Shown: positions 36,733 to 46,195, counted from the first letter of the stretch. The stretch is DNA of 64,000 bases from Psychrobacter maritimus (GCF_904846345.1 NZ_CAJHAJ010000002.1:372001-436000), one strand, 5' to 3'. Numbers and translations: made by a program. Notes: generated by a model not told the origin, from the sequence alone.

Positions 36733-37302
36733 TTAAGAAGTTACGGTCGCCTGTACCTGAATCGCTTTAGTGACCAAATCTTGCTGCATCGACAGTTGGG
36801 TAAATTGCCAACCTTGCTGCTCAAGCTTACCCAGTGCACCGCTCACCACCGCTTGGCTTGGATGCGTAAAGCTTAATTGCACCGCATCGCCAGCAGCAAT
36901 GACCTGCGCATCGGCAATCCCTGAATTATTTAACAACACATTGATACTGCTAGCCGGCGGCATGGCATCTACGCCATCTGCAGTACTAGCCGCATTTAAC
37001 GCATTGCTGTCAATGTTACCAGCTTGGGCACGTAACCAAAAATAATCGGCGACCTGCTCTTGATACTCACTTTTGCTAGCGTTTGCAGCTTGATGAACAC
37101 TATAGCCGCCATAGCCACCGACAAATAACAGCAAAAACGCTGACAATAACAGCAGAGCTAATTGGTCGCGCGCAGACAATGCCTGCCAACGTATCATTAA
37201 GATACTTTGATAGCTACTCATGCGCACTGATAAAGCACCACTTCGAGGGCGAGGGTTAGTAGCAGTAGTGCTGCGTTTGGCGAGGCGCTGTAATCTTTTC
37301 AT
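36733..37302 (-). CDS. gspM: Type II secretion system protein M
   Basis: The 189-residue protein has a basic cytoplasmic N-terminus, one membrane helix (LALLLLSAFLLLFVGGYGGYSV, about residues 47-68) and a periplasmic ferredoxin-like domain, the layout of GspM. GspM and GspL form the inner-membrane platform that couples the ATPase GspE to pseudopilus assembly. It begins two bases after gspL. Other gsp genes are not in the window. The C-terminal part has the small beta/alpha repeats expected (LEQQGWQFTQLSMQQD). Confidence 0.85.
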   Translation of the reverse strand: MKRLQRLAKRSTTATNPRPRSGALSVRMSSYQSILMIRWQALSARDQLALLLLSAFLLLFVGGYGGYSVHQAANASKSEYQEQVADYFWLRAQAGNIDSNALNAASTADGVDAMPPASSINVLLNNSGIADAQVIAAGDAVQLSFTHPSQAVVSGALGKLEQQGWQFTQLSMQQDLVTKAIQVQATVTS

Positions 37303-37304
37303 GG

Positions 37305-38636
37305 TTACCCTTTATTGCTGACGCTGCTATTGTTTGCTACCACATCAACGGTCACTTGACCACTAAACTGCCCTTGCTCATTACCATTCACTTGTTCTAA
37401 TTTGGCGTTTAAGCCTTGGGCGACAAGCGTATTGGTAAATTGATCAAGACTGCCGCGGTCGGGCGCAATCAGCGTAAAGCTAAGCGCAGTTGGCTGCATG
37501 ACTAACGCCTGCGCGCGTAATGACGACTGTTTAATCAACGGCGATATACGTGATAATACCGCTATGTGAGAATCAGGCGCTTGGCTGTCACTACGCAGTT
37601 TTGGTTGCAATTGCACTTGTAGCTTTGTGCGCGTACTAAGCGGCTCATTAGGAAACCAAGACTGATACTGGCTCGCAATCTCGGTTTTGGTCGCCGCTGT
37701 CGCCGCCTTATATTGATACCACTGCACCCCATCGGTCGCCATCTGCAATACCAATGCCGTTAGCGCGACCATCATCGCCACCCGTAGATACGGTGATAAT
37801 TGCGAATCGGTTGATTTAATAAAAAAGTTCAGCGCATGACGTTCAGGATTTTCAAGCGGTTTAGGAGTAACGGGAAGCGTGGTTAATAGTAATTGATGCT
37901 CGGCAATCATTGCCGCTGTTTGAGTAGAGGCGCTGGCTGTGGGTGCAGGTTTTGTTAAATCAATATCAATACCATCACCAAGCGCTGGCTCATCAGCAAG
38001 ATTTTCAGCAACACCGTTATTAGAAGCTTGATGAAAAACACTACTAGAGTCATCAAAGATGTCATCGATGGCTGGCAATAGCAGCACTTCGCTCAAATGC
38101 GGAAAACGCTCAAAGATTAAAGGCAAGTAACTGACTGCCATGCCTTGATGTAAGGATTGGCGCAGCAGCATGGTTTGTTGGTCTTGGTACAATATGATTT
38201 GCTGTCCTGCGCCCTCTTCTGGCGTTGGCAACAACAGAAAATCAGGCAGTAAAGCTATAATGTTCATGCCAGCGAGCTTGGCACTTTGCTGCCATGATTC
38301 GATATCGCTTTGAGCCAAAGCATAGAGATGATGGCTTGTATTTTCAGTCATTTGCCGAATGGCTAACTGCTCAACCGGCGTTAGAGAAGTTTCTTCAAAT
38401 AAATACTGCTTACCGCTCATACCTAATTGTTTGAGCTGAGCAGTATTTAGCTCCGAATCCACTTGTAAGACATGGCTTGATGGAAAATACAGACAAACAG
38501 ATTTTTGGCTATTGGTTTTATAGCTACCATAAATATCATGCAGCTGCTGCCAACCGTCAATCAATTGCCATTGCTTTATGTCTTCATGCCAGACCGCTAG
38601 TGGACTGTGCTGCGCTCGTAACCAAACATGTAACAC
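37305..38636 (-). CDS. gspL: Type II secretion system protein L
   Basis: The protein, 443 residues from the GTG at 38636, has a cytoplasmic actin-like domain (about residues 1-200, with VCLYFPSSHVLQVDSEL and LPDFLLLP), a membrane helix near 285-305 and a periplasmic ferredoxin-like domain, as in GspL. A Pro/Ala/Thr-rich linker (about 215-265) precedes the helix. Either TTG (38639) or GTG (38636) may be the start; AAGGA lies upstream. gspM follows directly. The order gspL-gspM matches T2SS operons, but gspC to gspK are not adjacent. Confidence 0.87.
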   Translation of the reverse strand: MLHVWLRAQHSPLAVWHEDIKQWQLIDGWQQLHDIYGSYKTNSQKSVCLYFPSSHVLQVDSELNTAQLKQLGMSGKQYLFEETSLTPVEQLAIRQMTENTSHHLYALAQSDIESWQQSAKLAGMNIIALLPDFLLLPTPEEGAGQQIILYQDQQTMLLRQSLHQGMAVSYLPLIFERFPHLSEVLLLPAIDDIFDDSSSVFHQASNNGVAENLADEPALGDGIDIDLTKPAPTASASTQTAAMIAEHQLLLTTLPVTPKPLENPERHALNFFIKSTDSQLSPYLRVAMMVALTALVLQMATDGVQWYQYKAATAATKTEIASQYQSWFPNEPLSTRTKLQVQLQPKLRSDSQAPDSHIAVLSRISPLIKQSSLRAQALVMQPTALSFTLIAPDRGSLDQFTNTLVAQGLNAKLEQVNGNEQGQFSGQVTVDVVANNSSVSNKG

Positions 38637-38786
38637 CAAATGTGTCCTTAATTATCAAAGCTGTTGTTTAAAGCCATTGCTTATTGAAGCTGCCATTTAA
38701 AGCTGCGGTCTAGCAAAAATGTAGAAGGTTTTACGAGCGTTTGTATAGTCGATACTAAATAACATGGATACGTTATCTGACAAGGT

Positions 38787-38858
38787 GAAACTGGTACAAA
38801 TTTTTCTAGCTTGCTGTGCCTACGCCAACAGAGGCTACAAAAAATTCATTCCAGTCTC
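38787..38858 (-). repeat. Intergenic palindromic repeat, copy D (72 bp)
   Basis: Inverted relative to copy A: GAAACTGG at 38787-38794 and CCAGTCTC at 38851-38858, with AAATTTTTCTAGCTTGCTGTG and ACAGAGGCTACAAAAAATTC inside. It lies between the gspL and sixA genes, upstream of gspL. Confidence 0.85.
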
Positions 38859-38898
38859 ACTGTGTCTTCTTTATATGGAGCTGACTATATTATTGATA

Positions 38899-39357
38899 TT
38901 AATAAGGTTGTTGGGGAACAAAGCGATCAATCTCGGTTGCCATACCTGTCATCACAAAATCCATCTCAAACACACGTGCTTCTGCTAAAGAGAACGACTC
39001 AGGGTAATCACCTGTTAGCAGGCCAGCGATATGAGCAACGATAGACATATGACAGACGACCACCAGACACTCTGCTTCAATATTACCAATATCTATCAGC
39101 GCCTGACGGGCATCGTCAGACGGCGTGATATTTTCTTGTATTTGTGAGGGCACGTTAGGGGCGCGTAACTGTAATGCCGCTAGCGTCTGCTGCGCTCTCT
39201 TATAAGGACTCACGACAAAACAGTCAGGTTGATAATGAGTGGTAATATACTCTGCCGTTTGCGCAGCTTGCTGCTGACCAAAATCAGTCAGCTGACGCGC
39301 ACTGTCTGGGCGCGTTTCATCTTCTGCTTGACCATGACGTACTAAGATAATTTTCAT
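38899..39357 (-). CDS. sixA: Phosphohistidine phosphatase SixA
   Basis: From the ATG at 39357 (AAGGTGG eight bases upstream) the protein has 152 residues and the histidine-phosphatase fold. The catalytic motif LVRHGQAE near the N-terminus, arginine in SPYKRAQQT and the second histidine in VVCHMSIVAH are all present. SixA dephosphorylates phosphohistidine, notably of nitrogen-PTS and phosphorelay proteins. It follows gpsA on the same strand, with a short gap. Confidence 0.93.
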   Translation of the reverse strand: MKIILVRHGQAEDETRPDSARQLTDFGQQQAAQTAEYITTHYQPDCFVVSPYKRAQQTLAALQLRAPNVPSQIQENITPSDDARQALIDIGNIEAECLVVVCHMSIVAHIAGLLTGDYPESFSLAEARVFEMDFVMTGMATEIDRFVPQQPY

Positions 39358-39447
39358 AATCTTAACCACCTTGTTTATTACTTTTACCTGACTATTTTTG
39401 ATATAAATGCTATTTAACTATGCTGAAGCGACGTTTTGCTAAGTACT

Positions 39448-40752
39448 TTATTTATTATCGCCATCCGCTTTTTTATTTTTAGCATTTTTCGCATTGCTAC
39501 TTGCTGTTTGCATTTGTGCCGTTAATGAGGCATTGCTATGGTCATGCTCCATGACAAACTCAACATCGCTACGGAAGCCCGCTTCCATAAGGTGTAAAGC
39601 AACGCCAAGTGCCGCTTTATCTTCATAAATGACTGCATGCAAGGCATGGGTAATCGGCATATAAATGCCTTCTTTGGTGGCTTTCTCATGTACCTGCTGA
39701 ATGGTATTGACGCCTTCAGCGGTTTGACCCAGTTTTTTGACCGCCGCATCGATGGTCATACCGCGACCGAGCATATTACCAATACGGTAGTTGCGACTCA
39801 GCTCTGAGCTGCAAGTAGCATATAAGTCGCCGACGCCAGACAGACCTAAAAAGGTCAGCGGATTGGCACCAGCATGCACGCCAAAACGGCTCATTTCTGC
39901 TAAGCCACGGGTCAGTATCATGGCTTTGGTGTTTTCACCGACTTCATAAGCTGCCGCCATTCCCATTGCAATGGCATAAATGTTTTTGAGCGCGCCACCA
40001 AGCTCGACACCGCGAACATCATCACTGGCAAACACTCTAAAGAACGCACTGTGTAGCGCTGCTTGTACCGCATGGCGTAGTGGCTCAGAGTCACTGGCAA
40101 TCACCGTAGCAGACGGCATGTTTTTCATGATTTCGATGGCAAGGTTTGGCCCTGACATTACGCCAAAGTTTACTTCTGGTAGCTCATCTTTAATAATATC
40201 ACTCATTAAAGCGAAGGTATCTTTCTCCATACCTTTGGTCAAAGAAACGATAGATTGCCCGCTAATAAAGGGAGCGATACTTTTAAGGGTTTCTCGAAAT
40301 GCAAGGCCTGGAACAGCTATAAAAATAATATCGGTATCTTTGACCGCCGCTTGTAAATCGTGGCTGTATTTGAGACGATCATCAAGCTTATAACCGGGCA
40401 GATATTTTTTATTGGTCTGCGTCTTTGCCATTGCTTTAACCGTACGCTTATTGCGTACCCACAGCGTGGTATCACAGCCATTGCGGGCGGCCAAGTTTGC
40501 CATTGCCGTACCAAAACTACCGCCACCTAAAAACGCCAGACGCAATTTGGTTGGATTATTATGAATTTCTGCCATGTTTTTTGCCACGGCAGATTCAACC
40601 GCGCTAGGATTGAGCTTCTTACGTCCAAGCCCAGATTTGGTAGCACGCTCAATAATACCTGACAGCAAACTGTTTTGTTTTTCAGCGGCTTTATTCTCTG
40701 CCTGACTGCTATCTATACTTTTGTCTTTATTTTTATCATTAGCGCTGGTCAT
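39448..40752 (-). CDS. gpsA: Glycerol-3-phosphate dehydrogenase [NAD(P)+] with terminal extensions
   Basis: The 434-residue protein makes sn-glycerol-3-phosphate for phospholipid synthesis. The core (about residues 70-405) has the dinucleotide-binding LGGGSFGTAMA, the GMEKDTFALMSDI region and the catalytic lysine in GGALKNIYAIA. It carries about 65 extra polar residues before the core and about 30 after it (Asn/Lys/Ala-rich, ending KKADGDNK), so it is longer than E. coli GpsA (339). sixA follows. A later start near the core is conceivable but none has a strong ribosome binding site. Confidence 0.95.
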   Translation of the reverse strand: MTSANDKNKDKSIDSSQAENKAAEKQNSLLSGIIERATKSGLGRKKLNPSAVESAVAKNMAEIHNNPTKLRLAFLGGGSFGTAMANLAARNGCDTTLWVRNKRTVKAMAKTQTNKKYLPGYKLDDRLKYSHDLQAAVKDTDIIFIAVPGLAFRETLKSIAPFISGQSIVSLTKGMEKDTFALMSDIIKDELPEVNFGVMSGPNLAIEIMKNMPSATVIASDSEPLRHAVQAALHSAFFRVFASDDVRGVELGGALKNIYAIAMGMAAAYEVGENTKAMILTRGLAEMSRFGVHAGANPLTFLGLSGVGDLYATCSSELSRNYRIGNMLGRGMTIDAAVKKLGQTAEGVNTIQQVHEKATKEGIYMPITHALHAVIYEDKAALGVALHLMEAGFRSDVEFVMEHDHSNASLTAQMQTASSNAKNAKNKKADGDNK

Positions 40753-40964
40753 ATTCTTTTATCCGTGTTGACTGACTGAATTATGAGTAGATTTGATGCT
40801 GAGTATACAGGGACACTAACGGCATGTTTCAACAATTATTGATATAAAATCGCTATTTTAATCGAACAACCTGATTGATTTACTCATTATTCTCTTTAAT
40901 GAGTGACTTTACCGCCGCATCTGCCCTGCCATGATATCTCTGTAACCCTACTACGCTATTGCCT

Positions 40965-41654
40965 TTATGACTCGAAGCGTAGCAATGGCTCAATATCAAT
41001 GGGCTTGCGCGTGGGCATATCACAAGGACTGCTGCCAGTATAAACAAAAGCCGTGACATAATCATCTGCGCCAACGCCAAAATATTCTTTAACGGCAGGC
41101 TCATTACATAGCAAGCCTGTGCGCCAAACCGTACTAAACCCTTGGGCTTTTAGCGCCAAAATAAGGTTTTGCACTGCGGCGCCAGTGCTTAGCATTTGCT
41201 CAAAAGGTGGCACTTTTTTATGCACTTGCATTTGGGTAACGACCGTAATAATCACCGGCGCACGTAACGGCATATTATAGGTTTTTTGGCGAGATTTCTC
41301 AGACAGCGCCTCACCCTCTTGTGCCGCTTGTGCTTCAGCGGCTGCTAAAAAGGCACGACCCAAGTCATGACGGGCATTGCCTTGGGTAACAATAAAGCGC
41401 CATGGTTGCAGTTTTTTGTGATCAGGCGCGGTAACCGCACAATCGATAGCCGCTTTAATCTGACTTTCTGTTGGTGCCGGAATACTCAGGTTGCCGATGC
41501 TGCGTCTCGACTTAATCCAATTAATCAGCTGCTCATCGGTCACTTGCGCATTTGTCACTAGGGGGCTTTCGGTATTATTTTGCGGCGCGCTTTGACTTGA
41601 TTGCTCAGCGCTACTATCGTTATTCTCTTCTAAGCTGTCTGCTGAATTACTCAT
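40965..41654 (-). CDS. Nitroreductase family protein (YdjA-like)
   Basis: From the ATG at 41654 (AAGGA upstream) the protein has 229 residues: about 40 residues of Ser/Glu/Asn-rich leader, then a nitroreductase fold with RRSIGNLSIPAPTESQIKAAI, APDHKKLQPWRFIV and ALKAQGFSTVWRTG, the FMN-binding landmarks of the small YdjA-type subgroup. It is an NAD(P)H-dependent flavin oxidoreductase of unknown natural substrate. It lies just downstream of zapE. Confidence 0.88.
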   Translation of the reverse strand: MSNSADSLEENNDSSAEQSSQSAPQNNTESPLVTNAQVTDEQLINWIKSRRSIGNLSIPAPTESQIKAAIDCAVTAPDHKKLQPWRFIVTQGNARHDLGRAFLAAAEAQAAQEGEALSEKSRQKTYNMPLRAPVIITVVTQMQVHKKVPPFEQMLSTGAAVQNLILALKAQGFSTVWRTGLLCNEPAVKEYFGVGADDYVTAFVYTGSSPCDMPTRKPIDIEPLLRFES

Positions 41655-41673
41655 AATGTATCCTTGTTTTTTA

Positions 41674-42795
41674 TTATGCTGCATCCGTATCTTCGACTCG
41701 ATGCTCCATTCTTAAGTAATCTTCTGACTGCATCTCAAGCAGGCGTGAACGTGTACGCTCAATCTCAAACGCTAACTTCTCTCCTTGATACAGCTCAAGA
41801 ATAGACTGCTCTGCTCGTACCAGTAATTTTACGCGGCGATCATAAAATTCATCAACCAGATAAATAAAACGGCGGGTAGGATCACGCAAATTATCATCTA
41901 AAGCGGGTACGGCATTGATTAAGACGGTGCTAAACTCTTTGGCAATTTCAATAAAATCAGACGCTGAGCGTGGCTCCATACATAAATGACGGAAGTCACA
42001 GAATAAAATATCTTCGGTACGCGCATTAATTCTAATTTCACGACCATTGATAGTAATAGGCTCATTGCTGATTTTTTGATTATTAGATAAGCTGGCGAAA
42101 CGGTTAGCAAGCCAATGGTGATTGGCCTTAGTCAAAGGCGATTCATATAGCTCCGCCTGCTGCAAGACACGCAGGCGATAATCAATGCCAGAGTCAATAT
42201 TCATTACCGTCGTATGGCGCTCAACTTCGGCGATAGCCGGCATAAAGCGGTCACGGTGCAGACCATCTTTATAGAGACCAGACGGCTCAATGTTTGATGT
42301 GGCGACCAATGTCACGCCACGATTAAATAGCATGGTAAACAAATCACCCAAAATCATGGCGTCGGAGACGTTGGAGACAAAAAACTCATCAAAGCAGATA
42401 ATCACTGCTTCTGCATAGATAATATCCGCGACTTTTTCCAACGGATCGCTCTGACCTTGCAGATTATTTAACTCTTGATGGACGCGCTGCATAAAGTGAT
42501 GAAAATGCTGGCGCATCTTACGCTCAATGGTTAAAGAGTCGTAAAACATATCCATCATCCATGTTTTACCACGTCCTACCCCGCCCCACATATACAAACC
42601 TTTGGGCGCGACGGGCTTTGCTTTTAAAAAGCTAAAAAAGCCTTTTTTTTGTTCGACGCTACTATTGAGCTGATGATAAAGCTCATCTAAATAGCTCATC
42701 GCCTGATATTGCTGCTCATCTCGAGTAAACTCATCAGTGCTAATGGCCTGCTCATAACGTTGCAAGGGAGATAAACTCATAATACGACTCATCAT
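41674..42795 (-). CDS. zapE: Cell division AFG1-like ATPase ZapE
   Basis: The 373-residue P-loop protein has Walker A in GGVGRGKT, Walker B in ICFDEFFVSN and the AFG1/ZapE family motifs TNIEPSGLYKDGLHRDRFMPAI and RRFIYLVDEFYDRRVKL. ZapE interacts with FtsZ and destabilises the Z-ring late in division in E. coli. Length equals the E. coli protein (375). Confidence 0.93.
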   Translation of the reverse strand: MMSRIMSLSPLQRYEQAISTDEFTRDEQQYQAMSYLDELYHQLNSSVEQKKGFFSFLKAKPVAPKGLYMWGGVGRGKTWMMDMFYDSLTIERKMRQHFHHFMQRVHQELNNLQGQSDPLEKVADIIYAEAVIICFDEFFVSNVSDAMILGDLFTMLFNRGVTLVATSNIEPSGLYKDGLHRDRFMPAIAEVERHTTVMNIDSGIDYRLRVLQQAELYESPLTKANHHWLANRFASLSNNQKISNEPITINGREIRINARTEDILFCDFRHLCMEPRSASDFIEIAKEFSTVLINAVPALDDNLRDPTRRFIYLVDEFYDRRVKLLVRAEQSILELYQGEKLAFEIERTRSRLLEMQSEDYLRMEHRVEDTDAA

Positions 42796-42906
42796 TAGAC
42801 AAAATAAATATAAAAATGGTGGATGTTATTTACTTAACCATATTAAAGCGGAAATTCTATCGCTAATTAGCTACACAACATCGTGTGGTAATATCTAGAC
42901 AATCAA

Positions 42907-43563
42907 CTATTTACTACCAAAGCTATGTTCTTCTAACAAGCCTTTAAGCTCAGATAAACGCCCGTGGAAAAAGTGCCCAGCGCCATCAATGACACTAACC
43001 GCTAACCCTAAGCGTTCAGCAAATTCCTGCATACTCGCCGGCGCAATAACATTATCTTCATTCCCGTATATCTCAAAAGTTTTCTCAACGGGTAAGGTAA
43101 TGTCACTGTTGTCATTTTTTTCAACGGATGGCGCGATAAGGGCAACTTTTTCTATCTCAAAATCACTCAGCCCCCAAATATGCGGCGACACCATGACTTG
43201 CTCAGCAACACGTGCCGTTACATAACCGCCAAAGGAAAACCCACCTAGCCATAGCTTGCGTGCATTGGTTTGCTCTGCAATCCATTGTAGCACGGTCATT
43301 GCGTCTACTACTTCCCCTTCCGCATAATCGTGCTCGCCAGTTGACTGCCCGACACCGCGAAAGTTAAAACGTACCACATGCATGCCATTATCACGCGCAA
43401 ATCGATACATGGTCGTGACTACCTTATTATTCATCGTACCATCGAATAAAGGATTAGGATGGCAAAGCAGCGCCACCGTATCGGTATTGGGATCGTTAGG
43501 ATTGTCTTGTTGCCAGAGTGCATCAACTTCGAGCACGCCAGCAGGAGCAGGAATCAGTTGCAT
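42907..43563 (-). CDS. Alpha/beta hydrolase (COG2945-type)
   Basis: The 218-residue protein is a small cytoplasmic alpha/beta hydrolase. The nucleophile is the serine in GGFSFGGYV, LLCHPNPLFDGTMNN forms the oxyanion loop region, RFNFRGVGQSTG follows, and the catalytic acid and histidine are expected in GNEDNVI and GAGHFFHG. This motif set is typical of the COG2945 group of uncharacterised esterases. Substrate unknown. Confidence 0.85.
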   Translation of the reverse strand: MQLIPAPAGVLEVDALWQQDNPNDPNTDTVALLCHPNPLFDGTMNNKVVTTMYRFARDNGMHVVRFNFRGVGQSTGEHDYAEGEVVDAMTVLQWIAEQTNARKLWLGGFSFGGYVTARVAEQVMVSPHIWGLSDFEIEKVALIAPSVEKNDNSDITLPVEKTFEIYGNEDNVIAPASMQEFAERLGLAVSVIDGAGHFFHGRLSELKGLLEEHSFGSK

Positions 43564-43850
43564 AGAATTACTTACTAATTAAGAATGAATAGTCCAATTA
43601 TCCTAGATATGGTTTATATTTCAAGTGATTTGCTGTGTACTGGTGCTGTTTGTCTCATTTTGGAGTGACGGTAAGGAACAATCACCTTGAATAACTGCTG
43701 ATTTCAGAAAAATCTCTACTGTCTCATTGCCAATATGACATATACCTGCAATATCAAACACAATAACAGCCTAGACACTCAAGAGTACGATAGGTTAGAT
43801 TCATACTGTTTATTTTTTATGTTTAACTAACAGCCTTTTAGGAAACAGTT

Positions 43851-44219
43851 ATGAATACTTTTAATAAAACCTTGACTTTAACGGCAACATTAGCAGCGGC
43901 GTTAGCGTTAAGCGCTTGCCAAAGCACGCCTTCTTCGCCGGTTATCCAACGCGCCAATTCTATTTATGAAACCACTGGCATTGCCGATACCAAAGTAAAA
44001 GCCCAGCAAAATGCGATAGACAGCGCGCAAAAAACCTGCCGAAACAAGCAGGTAATTATCGTTGATGACAAAGTAAAATATAATGGTATTTTAAATGAGC
44101 AAACGGGCCGTATGATTGGGCAAGCGGGCGCGGTCATCGGTTCGATATTTGGTACGGGCTCACCGGACTTGTCACGTAAAGATGATTATGAGTATATGAT
44201 TAATTTCCGTTGCCAATAA
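43851..44219 (+). CDS. YecR-like lipoprotein
   Basis: The 122-residue protein has a lipoprotein signal with lipobox LSAC (Cys23) and a mature part of about 100 residues. TTGIADTKVKAQQNAIDSAQKTC, IIVDDKVKYNGILNEQTGRMI and a glycine-containing hydrophobic segment (IGQAGAVIGSIFG) are visible. The arrangement resembles YecR-like outer-membrane lipoproteins. Two cysteines in the mature part may form a disulfide. Function unknown. AGGAAA precedes the ATG. Confidence 0.7.
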   Translation: MNTFNKTLTLTATLAAALALSACQSTPSSPVIQRANSIYETTGIADTKVKAQQNAIDSAQKTCRNKQVIIVDDKVKYNGILNEQTGRMIGQAGAVIGSIFGTGSPDLSRKDDYEYMINFRCQ

Positions 44220-44231
44220 GACAGTTTATTA

Positions 44232-44286
44232 TTTAGCTTTTAGCTTTTAGCTTTTAGCTTTTAGCTTTTAGCTTTTAGCTTTTAGC
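44232..44286. repeat. 7-bp tandem repeat, about eight units
   Basis: TTTAGCT repeats with a period of exactly seven, AGC recurring at 44235, 44242, 44249, 44256, 44263, 44270, 44277 and 44284. It starts 12 bases after the YecR-like gene. Confidence 0.95.
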
Positions 44287-44418
44287 CAATAAGTTTGCGA
44301 GATAGATAGTATATTCATCGCGGCTTATTGGCTTTACTTTTTGTAGCGGCACTTTTGAGGTAAACTATCCTAACTAATGTCCCATACATTCAAATCAGTC
44401 TATAACTAGTGGCTACTT

Positions 44419-44484
44419 GCGACTGGTAGAAATTTTCCTTGCTTACTGCTATCACAGAGGCTGCGAAAAATTCATCCCAGTCGC
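44419..44484 (-). repeat. Intergenic palindromic repeat, copy B (66 bp)
   Basis: Inverted relative to copy A and about 92% identical to it over 66 bases (about 61 of 66 by hand alignment). The ends are GCGACTGG (44419-44426) and CCAGTCGC (44477-44484). On the far side the AT-rich flank of copy A also appears in inverted form. It lies upstream of xseA. Confidence 0.92.
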
Positions 44485-44578
44485 ACTATATTATTGATTT
44501 TAAAGTGGCTCTACTATAAAAGGGACTCTACTATATAAGCAGCCCGTTTTTAAACCTTCTTACCTTTGGTCTATTATT

Positions 44579-46090
44579 ATGCGCAAACCCAACCTGTCAC
44601 ATACGAAACAAGCTAAGGTTTTAGCGCCTGCCAAAGATTTAGCGACCTTGGAGGCCGAACTGGCTGAGCAAGAAAACAGCCTCGAAGTCAGTTTAGAAGA
44701 TACTGTCTTACGGCTGAGCGACTATCTATCGGCGGTCGATATGGTTATCAAACAAACCTTTAATCACCGCGTATGGGTAAAAGCTGAGATTCGTAATTTA
44801 TCAAGTAAAGGTGGGCATTATTACTTTGAGCTGGCAGAAAAAGATGACGACGGCAAAGTCATTGCTAGCTGCCGTGGTAACCTTTGGCGCTTTAAAGCCG
44901 CACGCGTCTTAGCAAAGTTTGAGCGCGCAACAGGCATGCCGCTTGACCGTGATTTGACCGTATTACTCAAAGTATCGGCAGGCTTCCATGCGCAATATGG
45001 CTTTTCACTCACCATTGAAGATATCGACCCAAGCTATACTTTAGGCGACTTGGCACGGCAATATGCCGAGATGGTCGACCGCTTGACTGGCGAAGGCTTA
45101 TTAAACCTCAATCAGCAATTATCTATTCCATTTGATATTGAGCATGTCTTAGTCATCGCCCCTGAAAAAGCCGCCGGATTAGGCGACTTTCAAGCCGACG
45201 CTGACCGCTTAGCTCGTACAAGGGCCTGTCACTTCCATTACCATCACGCTACCTTTCAGGGCAATCACGCGCCAAGTGAAATCCGTCAAGCTATCGTCAG
45301 CGCCCAGCAGCAGTTTTATGATACTTATCAGCGCCTGCCCGATTTGTTAGTCATTATTCGTGGTGGCGGTGCCGTTGGTGATTTAGCCTATCTCAACGAT
45401 TATGAGCTGGCCGCGCTCGTTGCCGAGCAGCCTATCCCTGTGTGGGTCGGTATCGGTCATGAGCGTGACAAAGTTATCTTGGATGAAGTGGCGCATACCA
45501 GCTTCGATACGCCGTCAAAAGTCATTGCCGCTATCATGGCGCATTTAGCGCAATTGGTCACGCAAACGCTGCAATACCAAGCGCAAATCAAACAGGCAGC
45601 GCAGCGTCAATTAAACACTGCTGAGCAACAGACGACACGCCAGTTGAGCCAAATACAATCGCAAACGATTGGTCAATTGACCGCCCTGCAAAAAGACAGT
45701 GATTATGCTTGGCGTAGTATTCAGCAAAGCGCTCAGCGACAGGTGAAGCAAGCTGCTAGACTAACCAGCGATTTGCGCACGCAAATTCAAACCTCCGCTT
45801 ATCAGCAGTTAGCAAGCGCATCTACACACAGTCAAAACAATAAAAAAACGATTATGCACAGTGCGCAGCAGCAGTTGCTACAAGCACGACGTGATAGCGA
45901 ACATCTGCGGGATATTGTACTCTTGCATCGTCCTTCTCGCGTGCTTAAACAAGGCTATACCATACTGACTGATGCAAAAGATAAAAAAATACTAACCAGC
46001 AGTACGCAGCTTTATGCTGAGCAAACGGTACATATCGTCTTAAAAGATGGTAAGGCAAAAGCACAAATTATTGATGTAAAGAACAATTAG
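44579..46090 (+). CDS. xseA: Exodeoxyribonuclease VII, large subunit
   Basis: The 503-residue protein carries an N-terminal OB-fold (about residues 45-150, with RVWVKAEIRNLSSKGGHYYFEL), a catalytic core with DLLVIIRGGGAVGDLAYLNDYELAALV and VGIGHERDKVILDEVAHTSFDTPSKV, and a long Gln/Ala-rich coiled coil. Exonuclease VII degrades single-stranded DNA. The small subunit, xseB, is about 195 bases downstream with a repeat copy in between. Confidence 0.95.
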   Translation: MRKPNLSHTKQAKVLAPAKDLATLEAELAEQENSLEVSLEDTVLRLSDYLSAVDMVIKQTFNHRVWVKAEIRNLSSKGGHYYFELAEKDDDGKVIASCRGNLWRFKAARVLAKFERATGMPLDRDLTVLLKVSAGFHAQYGFSLTIEDIDPSYTLGDLARQYAEMVDRLTGEGLLNLNQQLSIPFDIEHVLVIAPEKAAGLGDFQADADRLARTRACHFHYHHATFQGNHAPSEIRQAIVSAQQQFYDTYQRLPDLLVIIRGGGAVGDLAYLNDYELAALVAEQPIPVWVGIGHERDKVILDEVAHTSFDTPSKVIAAIMAHLAQLVTQTLQYQAQIKQAAQRQLNTAEQQTTRQLSQIQSQTIGQLTALQKDSDYAWRSIQQSAQRQVKQAARLTSDLRTQIQTSAYQQLASASTHSQNNKKTIMHSAQQQLLQARRDSEHLRDIVLLHRPSRVLKQGYTILTDAKDKKILTSSTQLYAEQTVHIVLKDGKAKAQIIDVKNN

Positions 46091-46119
46091 TTATAGTCTA
46101 TTTGCCATAAAAATACAGA

Positions 46120-46195
46120 GCTGCTGGGATAAGTTTTGCGCCGCCTCTGGAGTGACGAAGTCACACAGCAAGCAAGGAAAATTTATACCAGCAGC
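46120..46195 (+). repeat. Intergenic palindromic repeat, copy C (76 bp)
   Basis: GCTGCTGG (46120-46127) pairs with CCAGCAGC (46188-46195). The middle contains CCGCCTCTGG, a small extra hairpin GTGAC GAA GTCAC, and CACAGCAAGCAAGGAAAATT. It lies between xseA and xseB. Confidence 0.88.

Noticed and set aside
38764..39044. Two small open frames upstream of gspL.
   Set aside because: They are made from repeat copy D and the antisense of sixA.
43660..43690. Stretch resembling part of the loop of repeat copy C (GGAGTGACG).
   Set aside because: Only about nine bases match and the palindrome ends are absent.
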